A model generated the notes under the pieces. The model saw nothing but the letters and a program-made list of their open reading frames with translations, searched no databases and was not told the DNA's origin. A program made the translations under genes and the position numbers. DNA of 64,000 nt from Aspidapion aeneum. Its lineage: Eukaryota; Arthropoda; Insecta; Coleoptera; Brentidae. The DNA is taken from positions 130,961,140-131,025,139 of the forward strand of contig OY755039.1 in assembly GCA_963576565.1 (NCBI GenBank), given 5' to 3'. This document shows positions 53,540 through 64,000 of this stretch, piece after piece (positions within the stretch are counted from its first letter, which is position 1; the number at the start of each line of letters is the position of its first letter).

Positions 53540-54480
53540 TTAACGAAAAAGTTTCACGGGCAAGTCCTCAGAGGTAAAGGTAGCTTGGGGACGCGTTTGG
53601 GGCTCATTCAGCCCGAGCATAACCATACAATGGAAGATGTGGGTATCTAAAAAAGAAATATGGTGTTTACTGAGGAGACATAAACTGTCAATTTGAAGCT
53701 TCGGCCAGGGTTGCCTCGGTTTTGAGGCTAATTTTGATGTAGCGACGGAGACAGATATAATCTTAACATCCTAAGTCCTGGACTTTTTAAAATTTGAAGG
53801 AAGTTCACAAGGTAAAAAGTCTTAACGAAAAAGTTTCACGGCAAGTCCTCAGAGGTGAAGGTAGCTCGAAGACGCGTTTCGGCCTCACTTAGCCCGAGCA
53901 TAACCATAAAATGGAAGGAGATGAAATGATAATGTGGGTATCCAAATAAGAAATATGGTGTTTACTAAGGAGAGACCAACTGTGAATTTGCAGCTTCGGT
54001 CAGGGTTGCCTCGGTTTTGAGGCTAATTTTGACGTTGTGACGGAGAAAGATATAATCTGCTCCCAGTAAATATCCTAAGCCCTGGATTTTTTAAAATTGA
54101 AGGAAGTTCACGAGGAAAAAGTCTTAACGAAAAAGTTTCACGGACAAGTCCTCAGAGGTGAAGGTATCTCGGGGACGCGTTTCGGCCTCACTTAGCCCGA
54201 GCATAACCATAAAATGGAAGGAGATGAAATGATGATGTGGGTATCCAAAAAAGAAATATAGTGTTTACTAAGGAGAGACCAACTGTCAATTTGCAGCTTC
54301 GGTCAGGGTTGCCTCGGTTTTGAGGCTAATTTTGACGTTCCTAAGCCCTGGATTTTTTAAAATTGAAGGAAGGTCACGAGGTAAAGGAGTTTTAACGAAA
54401 AAGTTTCACGGGCAAGTCCTCAGAACTAAAGGAGCTCGGGGACGCGTTTCGACCTCATTTACCTCTGAGGAGTTGCCCGT
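53540..54480. repeat. Tandem repeat of about 260-300 bp
   Basis: Three and a third units start with AACGAAAAAGTTTCACGG at about 53540, 53824, 54127 and 54393. Each has GGGACGCGTTTCGGCCTCA and TTAGCCCGAGCATAACCAT, then GGGTTGCCTCGGTTTTGAGG. The last ends in a reversed piece (CCTCTGAGGAGTTGCCCG...). The unit is more GC-rich than the flanks. No coding call. Confidence 0.75.
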
Positions 54481-55363
54481 AAAACTTTTTCGTCAAGACG
54501 TTTTCAAAATAGTCAAAATTTTAGATCTGTCAGCCCTCAAAACTGTTGCCATTCAAAGTAGAATCAGGTTTGTATAAAAGGGGCTGTGGTCAATGTTGTT
54601 TTATAAAAAATGGGTTGTGTTACTACTTCTGGACTGTGATGACAACCCCGGCCTATGTCCGTGTCTTTTCCTCTTATTGAATTTTCTGCCTCTCGGCACC
54701 TAACAACCCTCTATAATAAACTTGTTTGCATTCAAGGTAAGAAATAAGTTAAACATCCAACTAAAAACTGTAGTAGTTGGACTATGCATAAACTTAACTA
54801 CCTTTAGTAAATACTGCTGTATAATTGTTGTAAAAAGGCATAAACAAAATAATTTTCAGTCTAAGATTTAAAATACTTTGGTTGTTTCTTCTTTTTGTTA
54901 AGAAATATTGTTTTTGTTATTAAACTTAGTATAGAGCATAACTTATAAAGCAGAAAATGTTATTTTATTAAAAATAAAGCATCGAAGAAATTTGTATTGA
55001 TTTAATTTTCCTTCTAACAGATTAAAAGCTTTGTTTTAAAACTGTAATAGAAAAATAGGTTCCTATTTATAAACTATTAATACTTAACTCTATAATTTAC
55101 GTATTTATCGTACTATATTATATCCGTACCGGTTCGGCAATATATTGATAATGTTGGGGAAGGTGTCTTTCTCCAATGAAGGGAAGGGGTGATAAACAAA
55201 ATTTTGAAAAATCTTTTTAAAAATGTTTGCACTTAAGTACTTCTGAAATAAATAAAAACCAAACAAACAATATTACATATAAGTTATTATATATAACCTT
55301 TAATACTAAAAAATAGTGATAAATAAATTGGCATTAATCCCACCAAATCACCCCTAATACAAC
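54481..55363. other. Intergenic stretch between KLHDC3 and hook
   Basis: AT-rich, no exon or repeat recognised. It should hold the hook 3' UTR at its right end. Confidence 0.4.
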
Positions 55364-57759
55364 TTATTTGGATTTAAATTTACTTTGCATTTGCTTCCTA
55401 GGCGTCGGTTGTCTTTGCCTGGCCAAAAAAGATTGACCTTGACCAGCAGTTAAAGCAGCTAGTCGTTCGTCCATCGCTTCCCTGTGTAAACTAAGGCTCA
55501 GTTTATAAAACGCTGAAGACACCAACCTTTCTTCAAGTTCTTTCATTTTGGTTACGTTATGTGAAGGCGATTCTGCGTTACTTTTAGAATCTAACATTTG
55601 CGCAACTTCTCGGGCTTTCTCCAAGTTTCTCTGATATTTGGCTTGGGCAATTTGAAGTTCGTTTTCTTTACTTGTTAAGGATTCTTGTAAACTTGCGATT
55701 TTTTGTTTGTATTCTTTTATTACAGAACCACTAGAACTTGATTCAGGACAGTTTTTGGATTCTTCGATTTGTGCCTCTAGTTTTATTATGGTTTGATTCA
55801 AAGTTCTGTTTTGTTGTTGTAGTTTTTCCAATCGACTTAAATTGTTTTCCAAGTTTGACTGTTTTCCTTCCAATTCTTGATTGCTATTTTTTAAGATTTT
55901 ATTTTCTTTTTCCAAAAACCTTACTCTTTCTTTTAAGTCTTGTGGGGTTAGTTCTTTTAATACATCATTTGCTGTTTCATTCTTCACTTTCCCAAGTTTG
56001 AGGTCATCATTTTCTTCCCGTAAAGAGTCTCTTTCTAAAATGAGTCTTTCTTTCTCACTTTGCAATGCAGACAATTTAGATTCTAACTTTTCTATAGTAA
56101 ACTGAGCCTTGTCTGATTTTTGCAATTCATCATCTAGTTTTTGCTGGAGTTCCACTACTTGATTTTTGTAAGTTTCACATTGATTTCTCCAGTTATTTGA
56201 TTTTGACTGTTCCTCTTCCAGCTCCATGATTTTTTGATGATATTCAGAGTTTTGTTCTTCTAATTTTGTTACTTGCTTTTTCAAATCTTGATAGTTTTCT
56301 AATCGCTTCTTGTATGAAGCAATAGTTTGTTCCAAATCTTTGACTTTACCAGCAGATTCAGTTAGAGCATCCACTTCATCTTTTAGCCTTGAAGAGTCTT
56401 GCACCTGAAGTTGCAATTCAGCGATTTTTTGCTGGTAATCCAACATTTGTTTTTCTTGTTCAAGGAGTTTTGCCTTGAAGTCATCCTGTATGACTTCAGC
56501 TTTGAATATTTCATCCTTAAGGATTTCAATTTGTTTTCTTGTATCTGGGCTTCTGAAAAAAATAATATTGCCAAAATGTAACTTACCTTGGTGGTTTAGT
56601 TAGGGTAGAGTCCCTGTATGTTGACATATATCTGTCAACATACAGGGGCCCTAGTTTGGTTCGGTTTTGTTGAGAGTAAAACCACTTTGGAGAAATACTG
56701 GTAAATTCATTAAGAAAAAACCAGAAAAAAGTTTGCAGTAATTTTAATATGATACAAAAAAAAAATACTCGGCAAAATGAGCACGCACTATTGTTTCCTC
56801 ACTTTTTTCTAGAGCCAAAACCCAACCTAGGTACCAAATTTCAATAAAATCTGGAAAGCACTTTTTCATTAATGCGCGTTGGTCATTACTAACAGACAGA
56901 CAGACAGACGCGGCGACAAAAATATTTCAAAATCATCTGAAACGCAAAAATTATCAAAAAATTTAAATCAGAGCAACTTTTTTTTTCTATTTGTGACACG
57001 AGCACTATAGCCCACACTACTATAGTTATAATATATATATATGAGCTAAAATTCATATATCTACAGTGAATCATTAAAATTTCGACCCTATGTTAACTTT
57101 TGTCCTGCATCTAATTGAATATTGTGTATTATGAATTCCCTTTAATCTAATAAACATTTGCTTTTATTAAGCTTGTAAAACATAATTTAAAAAATTATTA
57201 TTTCATAATTAAAAAAATACAGTTTTTGAATAGTCCTCATAATAAAAATATTGAGTAAACCTAAACATGCCAAGACATTGCTAACAAAAATAAACACAAG
57301 CCCAAAAAATATTCAAAAATACAAGGGTTGATTCAAATCAATAAAAAGTTTAAAAAATTTCTGTTACAGTTGAAACAGAGTTTTGGTAACAAAAACAATC
57401 ATTAAGCATGAAGCTAGGACTCGTTTCTATCTGCAAACAAATTTATAACTCCCCACTTGAAACTTTTGAAATTTTAACATGTAGGTGAATTCCTATAATG
57501 CATAATAAAAAGGTATTGTATATGGCTACAATATTTGTAAAATAAACATACCTAGTTTCCTTGTCCATCAAAGCTTGGTTTTGCATATGCAGCTGTTGAT
57601 TTTCTTCTGTTAAATTTTGAATTTGCTGCTCCAAATGTTGACACTGACGCCCTAATGCCTCTTTTGCTTCAGAAATTGCCTCTAAATCAGCCACAAGTTT
57701 GTGCACTTTTTGATCATTGTCAAAAACTAAAAGACTTAAGCCAGAACGTCCTGGACAAC
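55364..57759 (-). CDS. hook: hook orthologue, last two recognised exons (5' part missing)
   Basis: Exons on the minus strand: 57552-57759 (69 codons) and 55364-56552 (395 codons and stop); they join as ETR|SPDTRKQIEIL across GTATGT...TTTCAG. The product is nearly all coiled coil (LEEQNSEYHQKIMELEEE, QVVELQQKLDDELQKSDKAQ), ending with the Hook signature SAFYKLSLSLHREAMDERLA and GQGQSFLARQRQPTPRK. Hook proteins link cargo to dynein-dynactin on microtubules and act in endosome traffic. The N-terminal Hook domain and first coiled coil are not found upstream in this window. The first 12 or so codons of the upper exon (CPGRSGLSLLVF) are unlike Hook, so its acceptor could be slightly further in. Confidence 0.9.
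56612..56647. repeat. Perfect 15-bp hairpin in hook intron
   Basis: CCCTGTATGTTGACA, a 6-nt loop, and its exact reverse; a weaker extension (AGGG...CCCT) continues outside. It lies 60 bases from the hook acceptor and may be a tiny MITE. Confidence 0.7.
56780..57055 (-). mobile_element. Hairpin-ended repeat 'S', partial reverse copy
   Basis: Shares GGTACCAAATTTCAATAAA, the CAGACAGA tract, TTTCAAAATCATCTGAAACG and the CACACTACTATAG end with the copy at 977. Internal tandem units are absent. In the hook intron. Confidence 0.65.
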
Positions 57760-60399
57760 CTGTTAAAAACATAGAAATAGTAGTGTGTCTCACCCAACAG
57801 GGTCGCCGTAGAGCGGAGGAGCAGACGATTTTACGGGCGGCCGAAGGCTGCCTTCTAGTTTTGATAAAAATAAGATCATTTTCATGCGGCCGCCATACAT
57901 ACTTTCGATTTAGATTTAATAAGTAGTTTAAAGGTCACTAAGTCCACGAATATAAGCGTTCTAGGTGTGTCTGCAGGTATAAATGATCGCAAGAGTACAT
58001 AAACAGTGCGAGCGAGTCGTTTTCTTCGAGATTCCAGCCTAACGGCAGAGTCATAAAATTTGGTTATAGACATTGCCATAATAAATTAAAATGCACTCTT
58101 GCCATAAATTTAGATGCAATTTACAAGCGTCAATAATTAAATTAAAAAAATAAAAATAAATCTAATGAACTGAGGTATCTTATATCAACAGATAAACCTG
58201 ACATAATGTTTATTAATGAAAGCAATCTCAAGCCGAGAGAAAGATTAATAATCCCAGGTTATACAGTAATTAGATTGGATAAACAGAATGGTAGAGGAGG
58301 TTTAGCTACATTGATAAATAAGAATATTCCTTTCCAAGTAGTACAACATAATTTAAGATTACCTAATCAGATGCATTTAATAATAGTTGAAATTAAGGGT
58401 TATAAAATGATAAATTCTTACTGTTCTCCAAATCAAGCTATTAGTCAAAATTTATTAAATTCGATCGTGGACTTAAGTGACATTAAATTTTCATTGATGG
58501 GAGATTTAAATGGACAACACAACTACTGAGGTTCTGGAAGAAAAAATGCAATGGGCTTAAGAATTATGGATGCTATCGAAACATGCAACAAATTAATACT
58601 GAATGACGGAACTAGAACAAGGTTAATTCCTCCAGGACAAGCAAAAAGTTGCCCAGACATAACAGTTATTAGTCCGGATTTGCAACTGTTTTCCAGTTGG
58701 TCAGTTCCTGAAGATACATATGGAAGTGATCACGTTCCCACTACAACAGAAATAAATTTAAATATTCCTCAACAATTGACTTCCTTCTTACCTTTGAACC
58801 GATGGAAAATTAAAAATCCAGACTAGGTTAAGAGAGACACCAGAAGATTGAATAAGTTTGAAAAATCAAATTTATTCTGCTGCAGATGAAACCTTTCAAC
58901 AAACTAAAATAAAGAAAACTAATAATTTATTCAAAATGAAGCCAAGCTGGTGGAATCAGGAATGTGTCAATGTTAGTGAATTAAGGAAAAATGCAATTAA
59001 AAGGTATAAACAACAAATGACAATAGAAAATTTTTTAGAATGTAAAAGAATCTCAGCAAAAGCAAGAAAGACAATTAAGAATACTAAAAAAGTTAGCTTT
59101 AGGGAATTCACGGAAACTCTAAATCGAGAAACTCCAATAAAAACAGTGTGGAAAATTGTTAAAAAATTTGCCAATTCGGATAAACAAAGTTACCACAGAA
59201 GAAATGATGAGTTATGGTTAGAAGATTTACTAAATGAAATCGCTCGTCTATTTGTGCAACAAGATCTCCCTAATTTAGTGATAGATATAAATGAATCTAA
59301 ATTTTTTTAAATTAATGAATTAAAACAAATCCTTTATTGTAAGAAAGACACTACACCGGGTCAAGACAATATTACATTTAAAAATTTACCGGATAATCAA
59401 TTTATGTCTTTTCTAAATATCCTTAATAAAATATTGTCTAACGAAATTGATATACCATATGATTGGAAAGATATAACCATTTTGCCAATATTAAAACCAG
59501 GAAAAAATGGAGAATCTGCAAAGGACTATAGACCGATTGCTTTATCAAATAACTTATTAAAAATATTTGAAACTGCCGGGAAACAAAGATTAGAGTATAT
59601 CTTGGAAACAAAAAATGTAAATATTGATCAGAAATATGGTTTTAAAAAAGGTAGAGGTACCAATTAATGTTTTGTGAGCTTGACTATGGAAATATATTCA
59701 GCTTTTACTACAAATAACGTAACAATTTGTGTATTTTTAGACATCTCAGCAGCCTTTGATAATGTTGACATCAATAAACTGATGGAAGTCTTACAGAATA
59801 TTCAGATGGATCCTTATATAATCAGTGCAATTCAGAAGTCATTGAAGAATAAGAAAATGTACATAAGATCACCTAATTCTGATCAATTAGTGGGTCCAAA
59901 AATTAGTTATAAAGGATTCAAACAAGGTTCGCCGTTAAGTCCGGACTTGTTTAATATTTATACTAGAACTTTTGTTTCTAATTTATATTCTGATACTCAG
60001 TTTAAACAATTTGTAGATGATTTTGTAATCCATGCCTCTGGAGATCTTAATGAATGCATTATTAAAATGCAGAGAACTCTTAATAATATAGTAAACTGGT
60101 TAAAATAATTCAATTTTGAGTTGTCCATTAAGAGGACTAAGGCTGTAATGTTTACAAAAAGAAAAAGAGATAAGCCGCCGCAGTTTAGATTTGGTAATAG
60201 TTTAATTGAATGGACAAGTAACTATAAATGAGAATATGGATTGGAAGCAGAATTTTAATGAAAGGTGTCAAAAGGCAGAAAAAGGAATAAAAGTTATGCA
60301 ATCTATAACAAGAGTATGGTGGGGTTCAGATCCGAAAATTCTCACTAATGTTTATAAAGGATTAGTTTTGTCTCATTTAGAATATGGAATACCTTCGGT

Positions 60400-62748
60400 G
60401 TGAAACCCACAACCTAAAAATAAATAATGGTTTTTTTAGGCATAAGGATATTCATCAATATACCTGGAATCAGCCAACAAGAAATCTTAAATCAATCATT
60501 GATTATGCTATAGGTGGACAATACTCACAATTAAAGTGGTATGATGTGCGAGCACTTCGTGGTGTTACCTGTGGATCTGACCACCATCTGGTAAAAGCAA
60601 AAATATTATTCCCTTCGGACAAAAGTATTGGAGAAAATGAAAACCTAGAATGCATCGAAGACAATCAAAAATACAACTTTAGAAGTCTAGAAATCGAAAG
60701 TACTCAAAGATTGTATCAGAACCGATTAGATAAAAAATTAATAAACACAGAACACTCATTTGAAGAGATATATACAAACATAATAAAAAGCTTGAAGGAA
60801 GCAAGCATCGAAGCTGTTGGATACCAAGATAATAGAAATAGCAGGAAGATGTGGTGGACGGAAAAAATACAGGATATGGTCAAAGAGAAAAAATGCACAT
60901 ACTTGAAATGGCTCAGTACTAAAGATCAAAGAGACCTAGAAATCTACAGGGAAACCAGAAGACAGCTAAGAAATTCGATACGCACAGAAAAAAATTAAAT
61001 GTTCGAGCGCAAATGCCACGATATAAATACACACGTAGGAGGTAGGCAGAGTTCTGAAGTATGGAAATTCATTTCTACAGTAAAAAACCCAACAAAAGAA
61101 AAAGTAAACATCCAGATCATCAAACCAGAACAATGGACAGAACAGTACAAGGGACTGCTGCAGGAAACGAGACCCAAATATCTGGCAGCCTCTCCGAGGA
61201 GAGACATAGAAGTACACGGAGAGGAAGTAATCATCGAAAAAGAAATGATAAAAAATAGTATTAAAAAGCTTAAATCCGGAAAAGCTAGCGGACCTGGAGG
61301 AATATATGCTGAAATGCTCAAATATGGATCAGAGAAACTAATCGAAAATCTCACATATATTATCAATCACTGCATAAACGGACATCCAGTACCTGATGAT
61401 TGGAAAATTGCATTCATATCCTCAATACATAAAAAAGGAAACAAGCTGGATTGCAATAATTACAGAGGAATTTCAGTAACCAGTACTCTAAGTAGATTGT
61501 ACGGTAGGATTCTTAGAGATCTAATAGAGAATGATTTTCATGAGCAAGAAGAAGAAGAGCAAAGTGGGTTTCGTGCAGGCAGATCTTGTAGTGATAATGT
61601 TTTTTGTCTTAAACAAGTAATTGAGAAATTAAGCGCCAGAAATATAGAGACTCATGTTACCTTTGTGGACCTACAACAAGCATATGATACCGTTCCAGTA
61701 GAAAAACTATGGACAGTGTTAGAGCAGACTAATATCAACCATACATACATAAAAGCGATAAAAGAACTATACAAAGGGTCAAACTCTAAAATTAAAATTG
61801 GAAGTCGACTTTCAAAAGAATTTCTGGTAACAAAAGGCTTAAGACAGGGATGTTGTATCTCTCCAACTCTTTTTAAAATATATATCGCAGTAGCTCTAAA
61901 AAACTGGAAACGGAAAGTGCACGGCATGGGAATACAACTTAACGCCCGATTTTCCATATACACACCACAGTTTGCTGACGACCAAGTAATTGTAGCTAAT
62001 GATAAAGAAGACATGGAGTATATGATGAGAAAGTTAATGGAAGAATACCAAAAGTGGGGATTAACAGTGAACATGGACAAGACACAGTACTTATGTATTG
62101 GAAACGAATCCAATGAGTTAGAACTAGACAATGGACAAGTAATATCTCCATACAATGAGTATGTATACTTGGGTTTCACATTTGATAAGACAGGAACAGA
62201 CTGTAAAGAACTGGAAAAAAGAATAGTAAAAGCAAAACAGGTTATTGGATGTCTTAACAGTATTTTATGGAGCAGAGAGATAAAAAAGAATGTTAGATTT
62301 AACATATATGAAACAATGGTGAAAAGCACGCTGTTGTATGGAATAGAGACTTGTCGCGTAACAGAAAAATACAAAACAAAAATGGAATGTGTCGAAATGG
62401 ATGCAATAAGAAGATCAATGAGAATATCTAGAACAGATCACATAAGAAATGAGATGATAAAAGAAAGAATGGGAATCGAAGGAAGCATAACGGATGACAT
62501 CACTAAAAGACAACTGATATGGTACGGCCATGTACAACGGATGAACGACGAAAGATTACCAAAGCAGGTCCTGGAATGGCAACCAATAGGGCGCAGAAAA
62601 AAAGGGCGTCCTAAACTAGAATGGCAACAGTCAATCCAAAGATCAATGAGTCAAAAAAATCGGACAGAAGATGATTGTCAAGATCGAAGGAGGTGGAGAA
62701 TAGGCGTCGGACAACGTAGAAAAACGTTCTAAACCGACTAAATAATAA
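60400..62748 (+). mobile_element. Second LINE nested in the first, 12-bp target duplication
   Basis: 2349 bp, 5' truncated, flanked by AATACCTTCGGT (60388-60399 and 62749-62760). It carries the end of an APE endonuclease (GVTCGSDHHLVKAKILF), a linker and an RT of about 577 codons (60999-62732): GKASGPGGIYAEML, NNYRGISVTSTLSRLY, FVDLQQAYDTVP, GLRQGCCISPTLF, FADDQVIVAND, and the C-terminal RRKKGRPKLEW. There is no RNase H and the 3' tail is ACTAAATAATAAA; these features point to an RTE-like clade. One in-frame TAA at 60996-60998 splits an otherwise open frame. Confidence 0.88.
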
Positions 62749-63611
62749 AATACCTTCGGTACTGTACACAACTAAGGCAAATTGGAAAAATCTGGATAAA
62801 ATGCAATTTAAAGCATTAAGAATTATACCAGGCGCTATGAGAAGTTCTCCTACTAATAGTCTATTAGCAGTGAATGCTGAATTGCCCTTACGTTATAGGC
62901 GATTACTGTTATCTATAAAGTATGTTTCTAAACAGTTACAAATCTATAACAATAATACAGGTTTAGTGCTTATAAACTTTTATGAATTATATGCCGGTAG
63001 ATCAACTTATTGGAATAATACCTCCTCCAGCAATAGTGGAGAGTTTTGAAATAGTAACTAATGACATCAATTATATGCAAACATTCCAAAAATTGCCTAT
63101 ATACACATATAATTATGATACAATATTTGAAGAACTGAAGTTTATTGACACAAAAATTAAGAAAACAGCTTCATCGGCACCTAGGGAATTCTACAATTTT
63201 ATTAAAGATTACACGGATTATGTTCAATTTTTTATGGATGCGTCGGTTGAAAAAAATCCACCTTCTTGCGGAATAGGAATATTTAGTAATTATAATAACA
63301 TTAAAATTACTAGAAAATTAAATAATAACACAAATATTTGTTCGGCGGAAATAATGGCTATACATCAAGCGTTATTGCAAGTTAAGAAAATAAATAATAA
63401 AGATAAATTCATAATTCTCTTAGACTCTAAAAGCGATCTTCAAAAAATACAAAAATTTGGACAAGACATACACACGAATATTGTCTGTTTGGAAATTAAA
63501 AAGATTATTGTCCAATTAAAAAATGAAGGAAAAGTGATAGAACTTGCTTGGATTCCCATTGCAGTATAGAGGGTAATGAGGAGGCGGATCATTTAGCTAA
63601 TGACGGAATAA

Positions 63612-63775
63612 CTTCTATTCACATAATTAATAACTCAATACAATATAGTGAGTGATCTTTTTCTCTATTCACATAATTAATAACTCAATACAATATAGTG
63701 ATCTTTTTCCTCACTATAAAAATCATTCACATAATTAATAACTCAATACAATATAGTGAGTGATCTTTTTCTCTA
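63612..63775. repeat. Three direct copies of a 45-60 bp unit inside the LINE
   Basis: TTCACATAATTAATAACTC then AATACAATATAGTGA repeats at about 63617, 63668 and 63727, just after the RNase H text. A local duplication in a dead element. Confidence 0.75.
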
Positions 63776-64000
63776 TTTCTATCTTCCAACTAGAAAAAAT
63801 GCATTTTTGGATAAAACACTATGATTAATACACACAAATTATACCATATTCATATTCCCTGAATAATTCTGCATAATTTGGACCCCTCGCGTGTACCTCT
63901 GTGTCACTTCCCCACCGGGAGGCATTAAAAATGTCACCTTTTATTGAACAATTAATTACTCCTCATGGGTAACTAAACCTGATTCTATTATTTATTTGGC

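Larger units (their letters stand above)
58100..64000 (+). mobile_element. LINE with endonuclease, RT and RNase H (interrupted, decayed)
   Basis: Endonuclease: DKPDIMFINESNLKPRER (near 58190), SLMGDLNGQHNY, then YGSDHVPTT. RT: WKDITILPILKPGK, KDYRPIALSN, VFLDISAAFDNVD, FKQGSPLSPDLFNIY and FVDDFVIHA in place of FADD. After the inserted LINE the frame resumes with NWKNLDKMQFKALRIIPGAM, then RNase H (QFFMDASVEKNPPSCGIGIF, SAEIMAIHQALLQV, GNEEADHLANDG). RNase H after RT fits the I/R1/LOA side of the LINE tree. Several stops (58527, 59308, 59666, 60106) show that it is dead. The right end is outside the window. Confidence 0.85.

Noticed and set aside
55738..56105. Plus-strand ORFs opposite hook
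   Set aside because: Antisense shadows of the coiled-coil exon.
61652..62374. 240-codon minus-strand ORF
   Set aside because: Antisense of the inner LINE reverse transcriptase; hydrophobic, low-complexity reading without motifs.
1..64000. tRNA, rRNA or snoRNA genes, including in RpL39 introns
   Set aside because: No cloverleaf, A/B box pair or C/D box pair could be recognised by eye.

Overview
The window is nuclear DNA of an insect with a large, transposon-rich genome. Three host genes have short exons with GT-AG introns and clear animal orthologues. The rest is mostly insect-type mobile DNA: Ty3/Gypsy, BEL/Pao, several LINE families, mariner, hAT, Tigger-like and Harbinger-like elements, and foldback elements. 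Pentamers of TTAGG/TCAGG type inside the foldback cores fit an arthropod, and a beetle is plausible, but the sequence does not settle the order. All calls were made by eye, without database searches.

Host genes. (1) 1838-3244 (+): three 3' exons of an unrecognised protein with an acidic stretch. (2) 16972-21852 (-): complete ribosomal protein eL39 (RpL39), 51 codons in three exons, with a 4.6 kb second intron full of repeats. (3) 24994-51506 (+): complete kelch-repeat gene, best match KLHDC3, nine phase-consistent exons coding for 392 aa over 26.5 kb. (4) 55364-57759 (-): the last two recognisable exons of hook, a microtubule/dynein adaptor; its 5' exons lie beyond the LINEs at the right edge or outside the window.

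Mobile DNA, left to right: a hairpin-ended repeat (977-1696); an RTE-type LINE relic (3310-3965); foldback A (4374-5546); a nearly full-length minus-strand Ty3/Gypsy (7214-13752, TSD ATAA) with heat-shock-element-like arrays in its leader; a scrambled repeat field (15470-16830); palindromes and a Harbinger-like element inside RpL39 intron 2; a dead mariner (22526-23806); and a GCGC-rich foldback (23884-24395). KLHDC3 introns hold a hAT MITE inside a LINE, a 23-bp satellite split by a two-ORF LINE, a mirror pair of hairpin-ended repeats, foldbacks B, C and E, a DNA-element relic with TCACACACGTAACG repeats, and a BEL/Pao relic. Foldback D and a perfect 80-bp palindrome follow the gene. The right 6 kb is a LINE with RNase H interrupted by a second LINE with a 12-bp target duplication.

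The most unusual pattern is a group of foldback elements. Several share one telomere-like pentamer core, yet each carries a different terminal-arm repeat. In most of them the arm repeat keeps a period near 16 bp around a CG-containing word. Two have exact 9-bp target-site duplications.
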